Part shown: positions 1-8,323 of the stretch, one piece after another
How the letters are laid out: the number at the start of each line of letters is the position of its first letter
Position numbering within the stretch: the stretch's first letter is position 1
From: Flammeovirgaceae bacterium
GTDB lineage: Bacteria > Bacteroidota > Bacteroidia > Cytophagales > Cyclobacteriaceae
DNA length: 41,529 bases
Reading direction: 5' to 3'
NCBI GenBank assembly: GCA_024638265.1
Contig: JAHEKQ010000023.1
Location: forward strand, 1-41,529
Position numbers and translations under genes: made by a program
Notes under the pieces: model-generated
The model's input: the letters and a program-made list of their open reading frames with translations, nothing else
Databases searched by the model: none
What the model was told of the DNA's origin: nothing

Positions 1-2192
1 CTGCCGGGGTCAGTGATCCCGATGATGCCAACAATGGTACCGATCTCCTATGGACTCTTTCCGGGGAACCTGCCGGCATGACAGTCAGTACGACCGGTGT
101 GGTCAGTTGGACACCCGGTGAAGGGGTACTGAGCTCGGGAAGTGTGACTCTTACTGTTGCCGATGGTGGAGAAGATGGAGCCACTCCTGACTCGGAAGTA
201 TTTACGATTACCGTAACTCCGGTCAATGATCCGCCGGTGATAACAACAACAGCGCCCACTACGGCCACGGAAGACGTACTCTATACTTATACCGCTGGGG
301 TCAGCGATCCCGATGATGCCAATAACGGAACTGATCTGATTTGGACACTTTCAGGGGAACCCGCCGGTATGGTGGTGAGTTCCACAGGAGAAGTCACATG
401 GACACCCGGAGAAGGGGTCACCACATCCGGTTCGGTCACAATAACTATTGCAGACGGTGGAGAAGACGGAGCATCCCCCGATTCAGAAGTATTCACGATT
501 ACCGTCACCCCGGTTAATGATCCCCCAGAAATCCTGATTGGGGGTGTACCCAAAGATTCCCTCGATATATTCACCGACGAGGACACTCCCTTATTAATTA
601 CACTCACGGTTTCAGATCCCGAGGGAAATAATATCATGGTGGACAGCGGTGAGTCTGTTAATGGCAACGGCACCATCATCCCTGATGCCAATCCCCTGGC
701 GTTCACCTACCTGCCCGAGCTGGATTTCTTTGGTATGGAAACCCTGAAAGTTTACGTCTGTGATGATGGCAGTCCGGTAGAATGTGATACCCTTACACTA
801 ATTGCCACAGTCAATCCTATCAATGATCCACCGGTACTCAACAGTTCCAAGAATACCTTAAGCTATATGGAAAGTGATGGCCCATTAGCCATAAATGATC
901 AAATGACCATCCAGGATGTGGATAATACGGATCTCAACGGGGCCGTGATTACTATTAGTAGTGGTTACCAGGCTGCGGAGGATGTACTTGGGTTTACGGA
1001 TCAGAATGGTATAACAGGCGTGATCTCGGGCAATACGCTCACACTGTCCGGAACGGCCACCCTGGCAAATTATGAAACCGCCCTGAGGAGTATCACGTAC
1101 GAAAATACCAGCGGCGCCCCAGATACAAATCCGAGGAATGTAGACTTTACAGTAAATGACGGGACCGACGACAGTAATACCTTCACCACTGTGATCGATA
1201 TTACTTCAGTGATAGAAGCACCTGTTTTGACTGGTACAGGCGGTGTCCTGGATTATACAGAAGGCGATGGTGTGGTTGTAATTGACAATGGCATTGGGGT
1301 CTCCGACCTCGATGACACCAACCTTGATCTTGCGGAGATTTCCATATCGGCTAACTACGCTAGCGGTGAGGACTTTTTAATATTCGCTGATCAGAACGGG
1401 ATTACCGGATCGTATGATTCAGGAACAGGTGTACTGACACTTACCGGCTCATCCTCTATTGCCAATTACCAGGACGCCCTAAGGTCTGTTTCTTACGAGA
1501 ATACCAGTTCTAATCCATCGACCTTGCTGAGGACTGTTTCCTATTTGGTCAATGACGGGGATGCCAACAGCAATGTGATCACCAGGGACATCAACGTGAT
1601 CCCGGTTAACAGTGCTCCTATTGCGGTCGATGATTCGTTTACCGGGGATGAAGACCCCGATATACCAATCACGGGGAATATCCTGACAAACGATTCCGAT
1701 CCTGAAGGTGATAACCTAGTACTCAACACGAGTCCGATTACTTCTCCTCAAAACGGGATCGTAACTATCAATCCGGACGGTAGTATTTCATATACCCCTG
1801 ATGCTGATTACTTTGGTACAGATACCTTTACCTACGAGGTATGTGACGATGGCAATCCCGTATTGTGTTCCCAGGCGGATGTAACGATTACTATCAATGA
1901 AGTGGTTGATGTCATTGTATTCCAGGCCGTTTCTCCCAACAACGATGGATTCAATGACACATGGAAGATCCAGGACATACAGAAATTCCCAAATAACCAG
2001 GTACGTCTTTTTGACCGTTGGAACGTTCTCGTTTTTGAAACGGAAGGGTATGAAAATGACACCAATGCATGGAGCGGGCAATCCAACAACGGGGTTGGTG
2101 GAGACCAGCTACCCGATGGAACCTATTTTTACACCATTGACCTCGGGGACGGCAGTTCCCTGTTAAAGGGCTATATCGTATTGAGAAGATGA
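1..2192 (+). CDS. T9SS type B (CHU_C) repeat-rich surface protein, 3' part
   Basis: The reading frame is open from base 3 and runs off the left edge, so the start is missing; 729 residues are visible. Seen: two near-identical cadherin-like repeats of 97 residues (each with AGVSDPDD and a VTPVNDPP junction), another cadherin-like segment, two copies of a longer repeat sharing DQNGITG and ALRS(I/V)(T/S)YENTS, a cadherin-like module around APIAVDDSF, and a last ~90 residues that match the gliding-motility-associated C-terminal domain (SPNNDGFND, LFDRWN, LPDGTYFY, GYIVLRR). Known: this domain directs export through the type IX system and attachment to the cell surface, and such repeats are common in adhesins. 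Inferred: a surface adhesin or gliding-related filament. It overlaps the PorP/SprF-like gene by 4 bp (ATGA), which points to a dedicated export or anchor partner. The ligand is unknown. Confidence 0.9.
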   Translation, partial: AGVSDPDDANNGTDLLWTLSGEPAGMTVSTTGVVSWTPGEGVLSSGSVTLTVADGGEDGATPDSEVFTITVTPVNDPPVITTTAPTTATEDVLYTYTAGVSDPDDANNGTDLIWTLSGEPAGMVVSSTGEVTWTPGEGVTTSGSVTITIADGGEDGASPDSEVFTITVTPVNDPPEILIGGVPKDSLDIFTDEDTPLLITLTVSDPEGNNIMVDSGESVNGNGTIIPDANPLAFTYLPELDFFGMETLKVYVCDDGSPVECDTLTLIATVNPINDPPVLNSSKNTLSYMESDGPLAINDQMTIQDVDNTDLNGAVITISSGYQAAEDVLGFTDQNGITGVISGNTLTLSGTATLANYETALRSITYENTSGAPDTNPRNVDFTVNDGTDDSNTFTTVIDITSVIEAPVLTGTGGVLDYTEGDGVVVIDNGIGVSDLDDTNLDLAEISISANYASGEDFLIFADQNGITGSYDSGTGVLTLTGSSSIANYQDALRSVSYENTSSNPSTLLRTVSYLVNDGDANSNVITRDINVIPVNSAPIAVDDSFTGDEDPDIPITGNILTNDSDPEGDNLVLNTSPITSPQNGIVTINPDGSISYTPDADYFGTDTFTYEVCDDGNPVLCSQADVTITINEVVDVIVFQAVSPNNDGFNDTWKIQDIQKFPNNQVRLFDRWNVLVFETEGYENDTNAWSGQSNNGVGGDQLPDGTYFYTIDLGDGSSLLKGYIVLRR
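3..535 (+). repeat. Tandem 291-bp repeat encoding cadherin-like modules
   Basis: Two head-to-tail copies with a 97-codon period start at base 3 and base 294. The second lacks the last ~15 codons of the unit. The encoded modules are nearly identical from AGVSDPDD to VNDPP, and much of the nucleotide sequence is also conserved, which suggests recent expansion or homogenisation. More copies may lie beyond the left edge. Confidence 0.85.
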
Positions 2193-3085
2193 GAAATATA
2201 GGGCTGTCCATATTGTTCATAGTGTCAATGCTAGGCTCAGCGCTAGCCCAGACGGAGTCCACCTATTCTCAATATATGTTCAATGGCCTTGTGATTAACC
2301 CGGCTTATGCCGGAACCCATCAATCCATGAGCCTGACGGCACTTTCCAGGATGCAGTCCATCGGTCTAGACGGAGCCCCGCGAACCCAGACATTTTCGGC
2401 ACATAACGCCCTGAAAGACCGCAAAATCGGTCTTGGATTGGTGGTAATGAACGATGCGATCGGGGTGACTAACCAGACCGGAGCCTACTTCTCATACGCC
2501 TATAAAATCAAATTTGACAATAATTCCACCCTTAGCCTTGGCTTACAAGGAGGGGGTACCGTAGTCGATGCAAACTTCAGCGAGCTTACCATAGATCAGC
2601 CCGGGGATCCGAATTTCAGTGAGGACCTCAGGGAATTTAAACCCAATTTCGGAGCCGGTGCATATTACCACACTCCGAAATTCTATGCTGGAATCAGTAT
2701 GCCCCAGATGCTCGACCTGGGAGACAAGAGAATATCACAGCTGAAACCATTTATTATTACCAGCGGTTTGATCTTCCGTCTGAGCCCGGTTCTTATGCTC
2801 AAACCCAATTTTCTTTTCAGGATGGTTAAAGACCGTGTGGTCGAATTCAATTATAATACGAATCTCCTTATTCATGACGTATTGTGGATTGGATTTTCCT
2901 ATCGTCCCAATAATTCCTTCAATTCACTCCTGGAGATCCAGGTGACGAATCAATTCAGAATTGGTTATGCCTATGAAGCGGGAATAAATGATTTCAGGCG
3001 GGCGAACTCCGGATCCCACGAGTTCATGTTAAATTACAGGTTGATATTCAGTAAAAAAGGTGTCGTTAATCCCCGTTATTTCTGA
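2189..3085 (+). CDS. PorP/SprF family T9SS outer-membrane protein
   Basis: 298 residues with an N-terminal signal peptide (cleavage likely after ALA before QTEST). The mature protein opens with the family hallmark SQYMFNGLVINPAYAG, followed by alternating beta strands of a small outer-membrane barrel. Known: PorP/SprF proteins work with type IX secretion; SprF is needed for SprB adhesin export in Flavobacterium, and PorP binds PorE in Porphyromonas. The ATG lies inside the stop of the upstream type B adhesin (ATGA, 4 bp) and the stop overlaps the next start by 1 bp (TGATG), so the three genes are translationally coupled. Inferred: it anchors or helps secrete this particular adhesin. Genomes of this group carry many paralogues, so it need not be the core PorP. 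Confidence 0.93.
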   Translation: MRNIGLSILFIVSMLGSALAQTESTYSQYMFNGLVINPAYAGTHQSMSLTALSRMQSIGLDGAPRTQTFSAHNALKDRKIGLGLVVMNDAIGVTNQTGAYFSYAYKIKFDNNSTLSLGLQGGGTVVDANFSELTIDQPGDPNFSEDLREFKPNFGAGAYYHTPKFYAGISMPQMLDLGDKRISQLKPFIITSGLIFRLSPVLMLKPNFLFRMVKDRVVEFNYNTNLLIHDVLWIGFSYRPNNSFNSLLEIQVTNQFRIGYAYEAGINDFRRANSGSHEFMLNYRLIFSKKGVVNPRYF

Positions 3086-5274
3086 TGAAGATCTGTCGAT
3101 CATATGGCACTATTCTAATTATCTGTCTTCTCTCCGGCACGGTACACGGCCAGGGCAATATTAGCAGTTTGTTCAAAAACAACGTGGAGCGAGGGGACCA
3201 GATGTTCAATGATCTCTACTATGAAAAGGCAATAGTCTATTACGAACTGGCTGCCAGGAAATCCGGCGACGAGGAGACCCGGCTAAAACTGGCAAATACC
3301 TACAGGCTGATAAGAGATCATGAAAGCGCGGTAAAAACATATTCAGCCGTATTCGAATCTAATCCGGAAGCCGGTGACCCCATTCATAAATTCAATTATG
3401 CGGAATCGCTCCTGAGTGAAGGGCAAACGGAAGAAGCATTAAACTGGTATGAAAAGTACCGGGAGCTCAATCCGGAGGACTCACGCACAAGCGCTAAGAT
3501 TCATACCATAGCCAACCTCGACCGCCTGAAAAGAGACTCCCTGATAATGCATACGGAAAACCTGCCTTTTAATTCCCCGTTTTCGGATTTTGCTGCAGTT
3601 CCATATGAGAGCGGACTGGTATATACCAGCGCCCGCGGGACCAATACCTTCATTGATCCGGACTACCTGCGTGAAGAAGACTTGCTTGATCTTTATTTTG
3701 TTAAAATGGATAGCTCTGGATTTGGAGCTCCAGTATTCTTCTCGAAAGAATTGAACACCCATTATCATGAAGGGCCGGTCTTTTTCTACCCCAATGAGGA
3801 TAAACTGATATTAACCCGGAGCAATGTTATTGGCAATAAGGGAGTCGAATCCACCGATGGCAAGACCAGGCCTCAATTATACGAGGTCTCAAAATTGGGA
3901 AATGCCTGGAGCCAGGTTAAGCGATTATCTATAAATAACCAGGGGTATACCTTTGGACAAGGTTCCGTAAATGCGACCGGTGACACCCTATATTTCTCTT
4001 CAGATTTGCAGGGGGGATATGGGGGTAATGACCTGTATATGGCCACCCTGGTTGATGGGGAATGGACTGATTTCATCAACCTAGGACCTAAAATCAATAC
4101 TCCAGGAGATGAAATGTATCCACTCCGAATTCAAAACCGGCTCTTCTTTGCCTCGACAGGTCATGGTGGCTTTGGAGGCCTTGATAATTTCAAAGCCTAT
4201 ATAAAAGTTGGGGAGATCACCGGCGTCGCCAACATGGGCTATCCTGTCAATTCACCACAGGATGACTTCGCCTTTTATTTATCTCCGGAAACCATGAATG
4301 GTAATTTTTCCTCGAACCGGAGCGGGGGGAAAGGTTCTGATGATATTTATGAAATCAGCATTTTTGAGCACGTAATGCAAGGGGTGGCTTTGCAAACCCA
4401 GGATAATTCTCCTATTGAAAATGCAACGATCAGTATCTTTGAAGGAGATGAATTGATGGAGGAGACGGTGACCGATGATGAGGGTAATTTTCATTTCTAT
4501 CTTCCCTTTTCCTCCGACTTCAGAATCGAAGCATCGCGGGAGGGTTACACCTTTGAAACTGAAGTCCGCTTGAGTACCCGGAACAATCCCGTTGACCTGG
4601 ATACGGTACTTGTTCACCTCAGGCTCCAGGATTTGTTTGTCAGGGGTATTGTATACGACAACCAAACCCAGGCCGGTATAAAAGATGCGACCGTGGTTCT
4701 TGAAAATCTTACAGATAATAAACTTGATTCTATGTTAACCGGGCCTGGCGGGACCTATTTCTTTCCCCTGTCCCCAGACAAGAAATTTAGAATTACTGCC
4801 AAAAAATTACAGTTTGTTCCGGAGACGCTTGAGTTTTCCAGTACCGGTATCGTGAAAGGGGATATTCTTAATGATTTTATCCTGGATGAAGAATTCGTTG
4901 ATAAGGAAGTTATATACTTTGACTACAACGTTTCGACATTGAGAAGAGACAGTCGGCCTATCCTCAATAAGGTGCTTCGAATCATGCGTCAATTCCCGGA
5001 TGATTATCTCATCATCGGGGCACATGCTGATGCGAGGGGAACACAGGAATACAACAAGGAACTCTCTGAAGAGCGCGCCAATAGTACCCTGAAATATTTT
5101 ACGGATCGCGGTATCGATCCATCCAGAATTATCGCTCGCGGATTTGGCGAAGCTTTTATCATCAACCGTTGTACTGACGGGGCCAACTGCCAGGAGGAGG
5201 ACCATTCTAAAAACCGTAGAACCGAATTAACGGTAGAAAAAGAATTGCCTGCAGAGGAATTGGAGAAACGCTAA
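3085..5274 (+). CDS. PorE-like OmpA family protein (TPR, PD40 propeller, regulatory-like, OmpA_C)
   Basis: 729 residues. In order: signal peptide (cleavage near VHG before QGN, no obvious lipobox cysteine); TPR-type helices at ~25-150; PD40/WD40-like propeller blades at ~160-430 (repeated LYFSSD, GGNDLY, GGFGGLDNF patterns); two carboxypeptidase-regulatory-like modules at ~440-605; and a C-terminal OmpA peptidoglycan-binding domain at ~620-725 with HADARGTQEYN, LSEERAN and the NRRTE end motif. Known: this order is that of PorE, which links the type IX machinery and PorP to peptidoglycan. Porphyromonas PorE is a lipoprotein, whereas this one appears to use an ordinary signal peptide. Last gene of the coupled adhesin / PorP / PorE-like unit. 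Probably a cassette-specific paralogue; core PorE cannot be excluded. Confidence 0.88.
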   Translation: MKICRSYGTILIICLLSGTVHGQGNISSLFKNNVERGDQMFNDLYYEKAIVYYELAARKSGDEETRLKLANTYRLIRDHESAVKTYSAVFESNPEAGDPIHKFNYAESLLSEGQTEEALNWYEKYRELNPEDSRTSAKIHTIANLDRLKRDSLIMHTENLPFNSPFSDFAAVPYESGLVYTSARGTNTFIDPDYLREEDLLDLYFVKMDSSGFGAPVFFSKELNTHYHEGPVFFYPNEDKLILTRSNVIGNKGVESTDGKTRPQLYEVSKLGNAWSQVKRLSINNQGYTFGQGSVNATGDTLYFSSDLQGGYGGNDLYMATLVDGEWTDFINLGPKINTPGDEMYPLRIQNRLFFASTGHGGFGGLDNFKAYIKVGEITGVANMGYPVNSPQDDFAFYLSPETMNGNFSSNRSGGKGSDDIYEISIFEHVMQGVALQTQDNSPIENATISIFEGDELMEETVTDDEGNFHFYLPFSSDFRIEASREGYTFETEVRLSTRNNPVDLDTVLVHLRLQDLFVRGIVYDNQTQAGIKDATVVLENLTDNKLDSMLTGPGGTYFFPLSPDKKFRITAKKLQFVPETLEFSSTGIVKGDILNDFILDEEFVDKEVIYFDYNVSTLRRDSRPILNKVLRIMRQFPDDYLIIGAHADARGTQEYNKELSEERANSTLKYFTDRGIDPSRIIARGFGEAFIINRCTDGANCQEEDHSKNRRTELTVEKELPAEELEKR

Positions 5275-5563
5275 ACGAAAGATTAAAGGAACATCTTTTG
5301 GCTAATTCACCTCCTTTGTTGAATATACTCGCAAACAATACATGAAGATATTTTTGTTTTTATCAGGGAATCGGTCTTGAATAGCCCTTAAAAAAGACGT
5401 TATAACCCATATATAAGTCACTTTCTGCTTTTTATTTTTCAACCTTACATAGATGCCGTTCTTACATTCTGGGACAGGTATAGCCAATTGACACCATGTA
5501 CTTTTGATTGAGGGATTCAGTATTATCCTACGGTAATGTTTGTTCACAGTTGTTGGTTACTCA
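5275..5563. other. Non-coding gap between two + strand transcription units
   Basis: 289 bases, AT-rich. The only open frame, 81 codons on the - strand with a GTG start, has no recognisable features and I do not call it. The gap holds a candidate promoter box for the downstream secreted protein. I found no strong terminator hairpin after the stop at 5274. Confidence 0.6.
5499..5506 (+). promoter_or_regulatory. Candidate Bacteroidota -7 promoter box
   Basis: TACTTTTG matches the Bacteroidota -7 consensus TAnnTTTG exactly, 57 bases before the ATG at 5564. No TTG -33 element is seen at the usual spacing, so the call is weak. Confidence 0.3.
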
Positions 5564-6757
5564 ATGTCGGTCAGGGTTGGATATTTAAGTATTCTTTTTT
5601 TAGTCATTTACAATAATCCTGCGCCCGCTCAATCCTCCCCTCCCCGAGCTATTGAACTGGCAGTCAGCTCTGACAACCGCACTGACTACACCTATCTCCA
5701 TTTCGTAGATACCGCTTCTTTTGACTTTGATATTTCAGACGCCACCAAGAGGTTCAATGAGATATTCAATTTGTATTCGCTCTCTGCAGACGGTCATCAA
5801 CTAGCCATCAACGGGATCAGCGGTTTTGCCTGCGAATTTGAAATCCCACTCCGGCTTTCAGATACATGGATGGGGGAGTATGAATTCAATTGGAATGTAA
5901 TGAACAGTAGCATTACGGAAATCTACGATATCTACCTGGGTGATAATTACACGGGTGAAGAATACACAGTATCCGAAACCGGGGGTTTTGCTTTCTCGAT
6001 CTTTGATGACCCTGAAAGTGCATTGACCGATCGATTCAGCTTCTATTTTGAAACGAAAACAATCGAAGTCGGTATCGAAACGGAAGTATCGCAGGATTGT
6101 GGGAACCTACTAGGGAGTGTAACCATAAAAGATAGTCGCGAGAATATTCTCTATTCATTATTTTCAGGAGATAATCTAATAAGTTCGATGGAGGGAAATG
6201 GTTCCGATATAGTTATCAATGAACTCGTACCCGCCCTTATGGATTTCCGACTCGAAACATCGAGGCACTGGTGCCAGGAATATTCCTCAAGTCAGGGAGT
6301 GGACACTGATTTTGTAATCACTCCCCAAATCGTTTTTGATAACATGAAAGACGAGTTACGTAATGCAACTGGGCAGAAAGGATGGTGGTACGCAGAGGAT
6401 ATCCTGTTAAACCCCGATCCAGTGGACAGGATAATGGTCAATATGAGCGCTACACACACCCTGAAAGTATCCAACGATCATTGTGAGGTTTTCTCAGAAC
6501 CATTCGTTGTCACAGCTCTTGAGAATAGCAGCATAGACCTGGAAATCAGACCAAATCCAACGACCGATTTTGTTCAGATTAATTCAACCCTGGATTTATC
6601 CCGCGCTGACATCAGGGTTGTTGACCTCAAGGGTAACATTACACGCACTCGTAGTGTGAACTCTTCCATAGATCTACGGTCCCTGAGTCCTGGTATCTAT
6701 TTCCTCACGATCTCACAAGACAGTAAACAAGTCAGCACCCGTATCGTCAAAAATTGA
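5564..6757 (+). CDS. Secreted protein with T9SS type A C-terminal sorting domain
   Basis: 397 residues from the ATG at 5564. An in-frame TTG 24 bases upstream would add eight residues, but the ATG gives a compact signal peptide (MSVRVGYLSILFLVIYN, cleavage after APAQ) and is preferred. The middle ~300 residues contain beta-rich segments and a few cysteines but no domain I recognise. The C-terminal ~75 residues match the type A sorting domain: IRPNPTTDFVQI, VVDLKGN, LSPGIYFLTI, and final basic RIVKN. Known: this tail is cut off during type IX export and the protein is released or attached to surface lipopolysaccharide. Function of the mature part is unknown. It converges with the catalase-like gene across a heptamer repeat. 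Confidence 0.87.
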   Translation: MSVRVGYLSILFLVIYNNPAPAQSSPPRAIELAVSSDNRTDYTYLHFVDTASFDFDISDATKRFNEIFNLYSLSADGHQLAINGISGFACEFEIPLRLSDTWMGEYEFNWNVMNSSITEIYDIYLGDNYTGEEYTVSETGGFAFSIFDDPESALTDRFSFYFETKTIEVGIETEVSQDCGNLLGSVTIKDSRENILYSLFSGDNLISSMEGNGSDIVINELVPALMDFRLETSRHWCQEYSSSQGVDTDFVITPQIVFDNMKDELRNATGQKGWWYAEDILLNPDPVDRIMVNMSATHTLKVSNDHCEVFSEPFVVTALENSSIDLEIRPNPTTDFVQINSTLDLSRADIRVVDLKGNITRTRSVNSSIDLRSLSPGIYFLTISQDSKQVSTRIVKN

Positions 6758-6762
6758 TACAC

Positions 6763-6804
6763 CTTTAACTTTTTACTTCTGCCTTCTGCCTTTTTACTTT
6801 TTAC
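6763..6804. repeat. Heptanucleotide tandem repeat between convergent genes
   Basis: Six successive 7-base units: CTTTAAC, TTTTTAC, TTCTGCC, TTCTGCC, TTTTTAC, TTTTTAC. It fills the 51-base gap between the stops of two convergent genes and has no hairpin typical of a terminator. Confidence 0.75.
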
Positions 6805-6808
6805 TTTC

Positions 6809-8323
6809 CTACTCTCCAAACCCACTCACATTCCTATTGTCATTATCGGGTATTGGAGGCACCATTCCGAAGACCTTATAGCTGAAATTCCTGGCCTTCC
6901 TGGCGATTTCGGACTTACTCCGCATGTAGTTCAATGAATTGTAATCGAAGATATTCTTTGCGGGTAGGATACCCAGGGATTTTGGCATGTGGCTAACTGA
7001 AAAAGCGGTAAGTGTGCTCTCTTCCCAATCCAACATTTCATTCACTTCAAAAAATGCGAGGTCCATCCACGGATATTGCAATTCACTCCATAAAAGCATG
7101 TTGTTGAAGATTTCCGGGCCATCATTCTCAGAAGCTTCCCTGAGCTGAATCTGCAGGCGGTACCTCGCTCCTTCCCGTTTTATACGGTCTTCATATTCGT
7201 ATTTCAAAAAATTTCTTCCGCGGGTCTCATGAGGCAGTACGCGCTGATTACTCATATCCCAGTCGCTGGGATTATCCCAAATCCCGGTTTCAGGTTCGTC
7301 TTCCATGGGGATCACCCTGTATTTGGCGTATCGTTTAACACCGTCTTTACCAATAAAGAGAAATGGGGTTTTTGCATAGTAATGAAGATTAGCAAATGAA
7401 CTCGCATGTCTTCTGACAGCCTTCTGTCCACCTTCCAGCCCTTCCGGGTACAATCTGTTATATTCCACATATTCCACCCCCCATGCTTCCCGCCTTAACC
7501 ATGCAAATTGAATGAAACTGGCCGCTGACCAGAACAAACTCCAAGCACCTGTATTCATCTGAAGATCAAAAGGACTTTCAAATCTCGTATCGGCAAATTT
7601 AATAGCTATACTCCTGATACAATTCATAGCATCATCCAGGAAAGTGGCAGATGCATGTCTGACCCGGATAGGAAACTCCCTCCCCGGTTGGAAGAATTCA
7701 TGTTCAGGGAACTCGGGATTATCAACAATTCTCAATCTTCCCCTCCCTGCGATCCCGTTATTATGACTCATTCTCTCCTGTTTGGGGAAACTGAGCCCAA
7801 GCGCTATGACCCAGGCGAAAAGTTTGGAATAGAACCAGAGAAGAAACTTTTCAACCCTTCTTCTCCAAACGCTATCACCAGCATCCGTGACTTTTTTTAC
7901 GATAAGATTATGATCTAGATGAAATTTTGCTTCTGTCGTGCTTCCATTGAGGTGTATATCGCGCAGGTTGTAGGACATTCCGATCAAATATCCTTTTGGA
8001 ATCCGGAATTTCATGATTGACCGGAAGCCTGTAAATTGACCATTCTCAAGTTGCCTTTCGGCTTCAAAAAGATATAGGTTCAGTCGTTTATTTGACCACC
8101 TCCTCGCATTTCTCAATTTAAAGGGCAGGCTGAACCTCCCGTCCCTGAGAGTTTCGGCAGCCCCAAGCTTTCTTGTGGAAAAGCCGAGCCGGGTCTTAGC
8201 AATAAACAGAAGTTTAATCCCTTCAACAGGCTCCTCTCCATTTATCCTGTCATACTTGATTACCCTGCCAACCAGGAAGGAATCATTGCCCTTGCGTTTT
8301 TTTACGCTTTTAACTTCGTTCAT
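6809..8323 (-). CDS. Catalase-like haem-fold protein with N-terminal beta domain
   Basis: 504 residues, no signal peptide. Residues ~15-145 look like an Ig/transthyretin-type beta domain. A hydrophobic or amphipathic segment lies at ~158-180. From ~183 the order of motifs resembles catalase and allene-oxide-synthase-like haem enzymes: ERMSHNNG (H187 in the distal histidine position), PEHEFFQPG, IRVRHAS, DD..NCIRSIAIKF, then DLQMNTG (N257 in the distal asparagine position). The proximal haem tyrosine cannot be assigned with confidence; the region around NSLNYMR (462-468) and FSYKVF is the candidate. Inferred: a peroxide- or lipid-hydroperoxide-handling haem protein. The start overlaps the end of the kinase/cyclase gene by 4 bp (ATGA), so the two are almost certainly co-translated. 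The family call rests on motif memory and could be wrong; the gene itself is sure. Confidence 0.6.
   Translation of the reverse strand: MNEVKSVKKRKGNDSFLVGRVIKYDRINGEEPVEGIKLLFIAKTRLGFSTRKLGAAETLRDGRFSLPFKLRNARRWSNKRLNLYLFEAERQLENGQFTGFRSIMKFRIPKGYLIGMSYNLRDIHLNGSTTEAKFHLDHNLIVKKVTDAGDSVWRRRVEKFLLWFYSKLFAWVIALGLSFPKQERMSHNNGIAGRGRLRIVDNPEFPEHEFFQPGREFPIRVRHASATFLDDAMNCIRSIAIKFADTRFESPFDLQMNTGAWSLFWSAASFIQFAWLRREAWGVEYVEYNRLYPEGLEGGQKAVRRHASSFANLHYYAKTPFLFIGKDGVKRYAKYRVIPMEDEPETGIWDNPSDWDMSNQRVLPHETRGRNFLKYEYEDRIKREGARYRLQIQLREASENDGPEIFNNMLLWSELQYPWMDLAFFEVNEMLDWEESTLTAFSVSHMPKSLGILPAKNIFDYNSLNYMRSKSEIARKARNFSYKVFGMVPPIPDNDNRNVSGFGE

Noticed and set aside
5302-5547. 81-codon open frame on the - strand in the 5275-5563 gap
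   Set aside because: GTG start, no domain, signal peptide or coupling, and it runs over the candidate promoter of the downstream gene. Possible but not supported.
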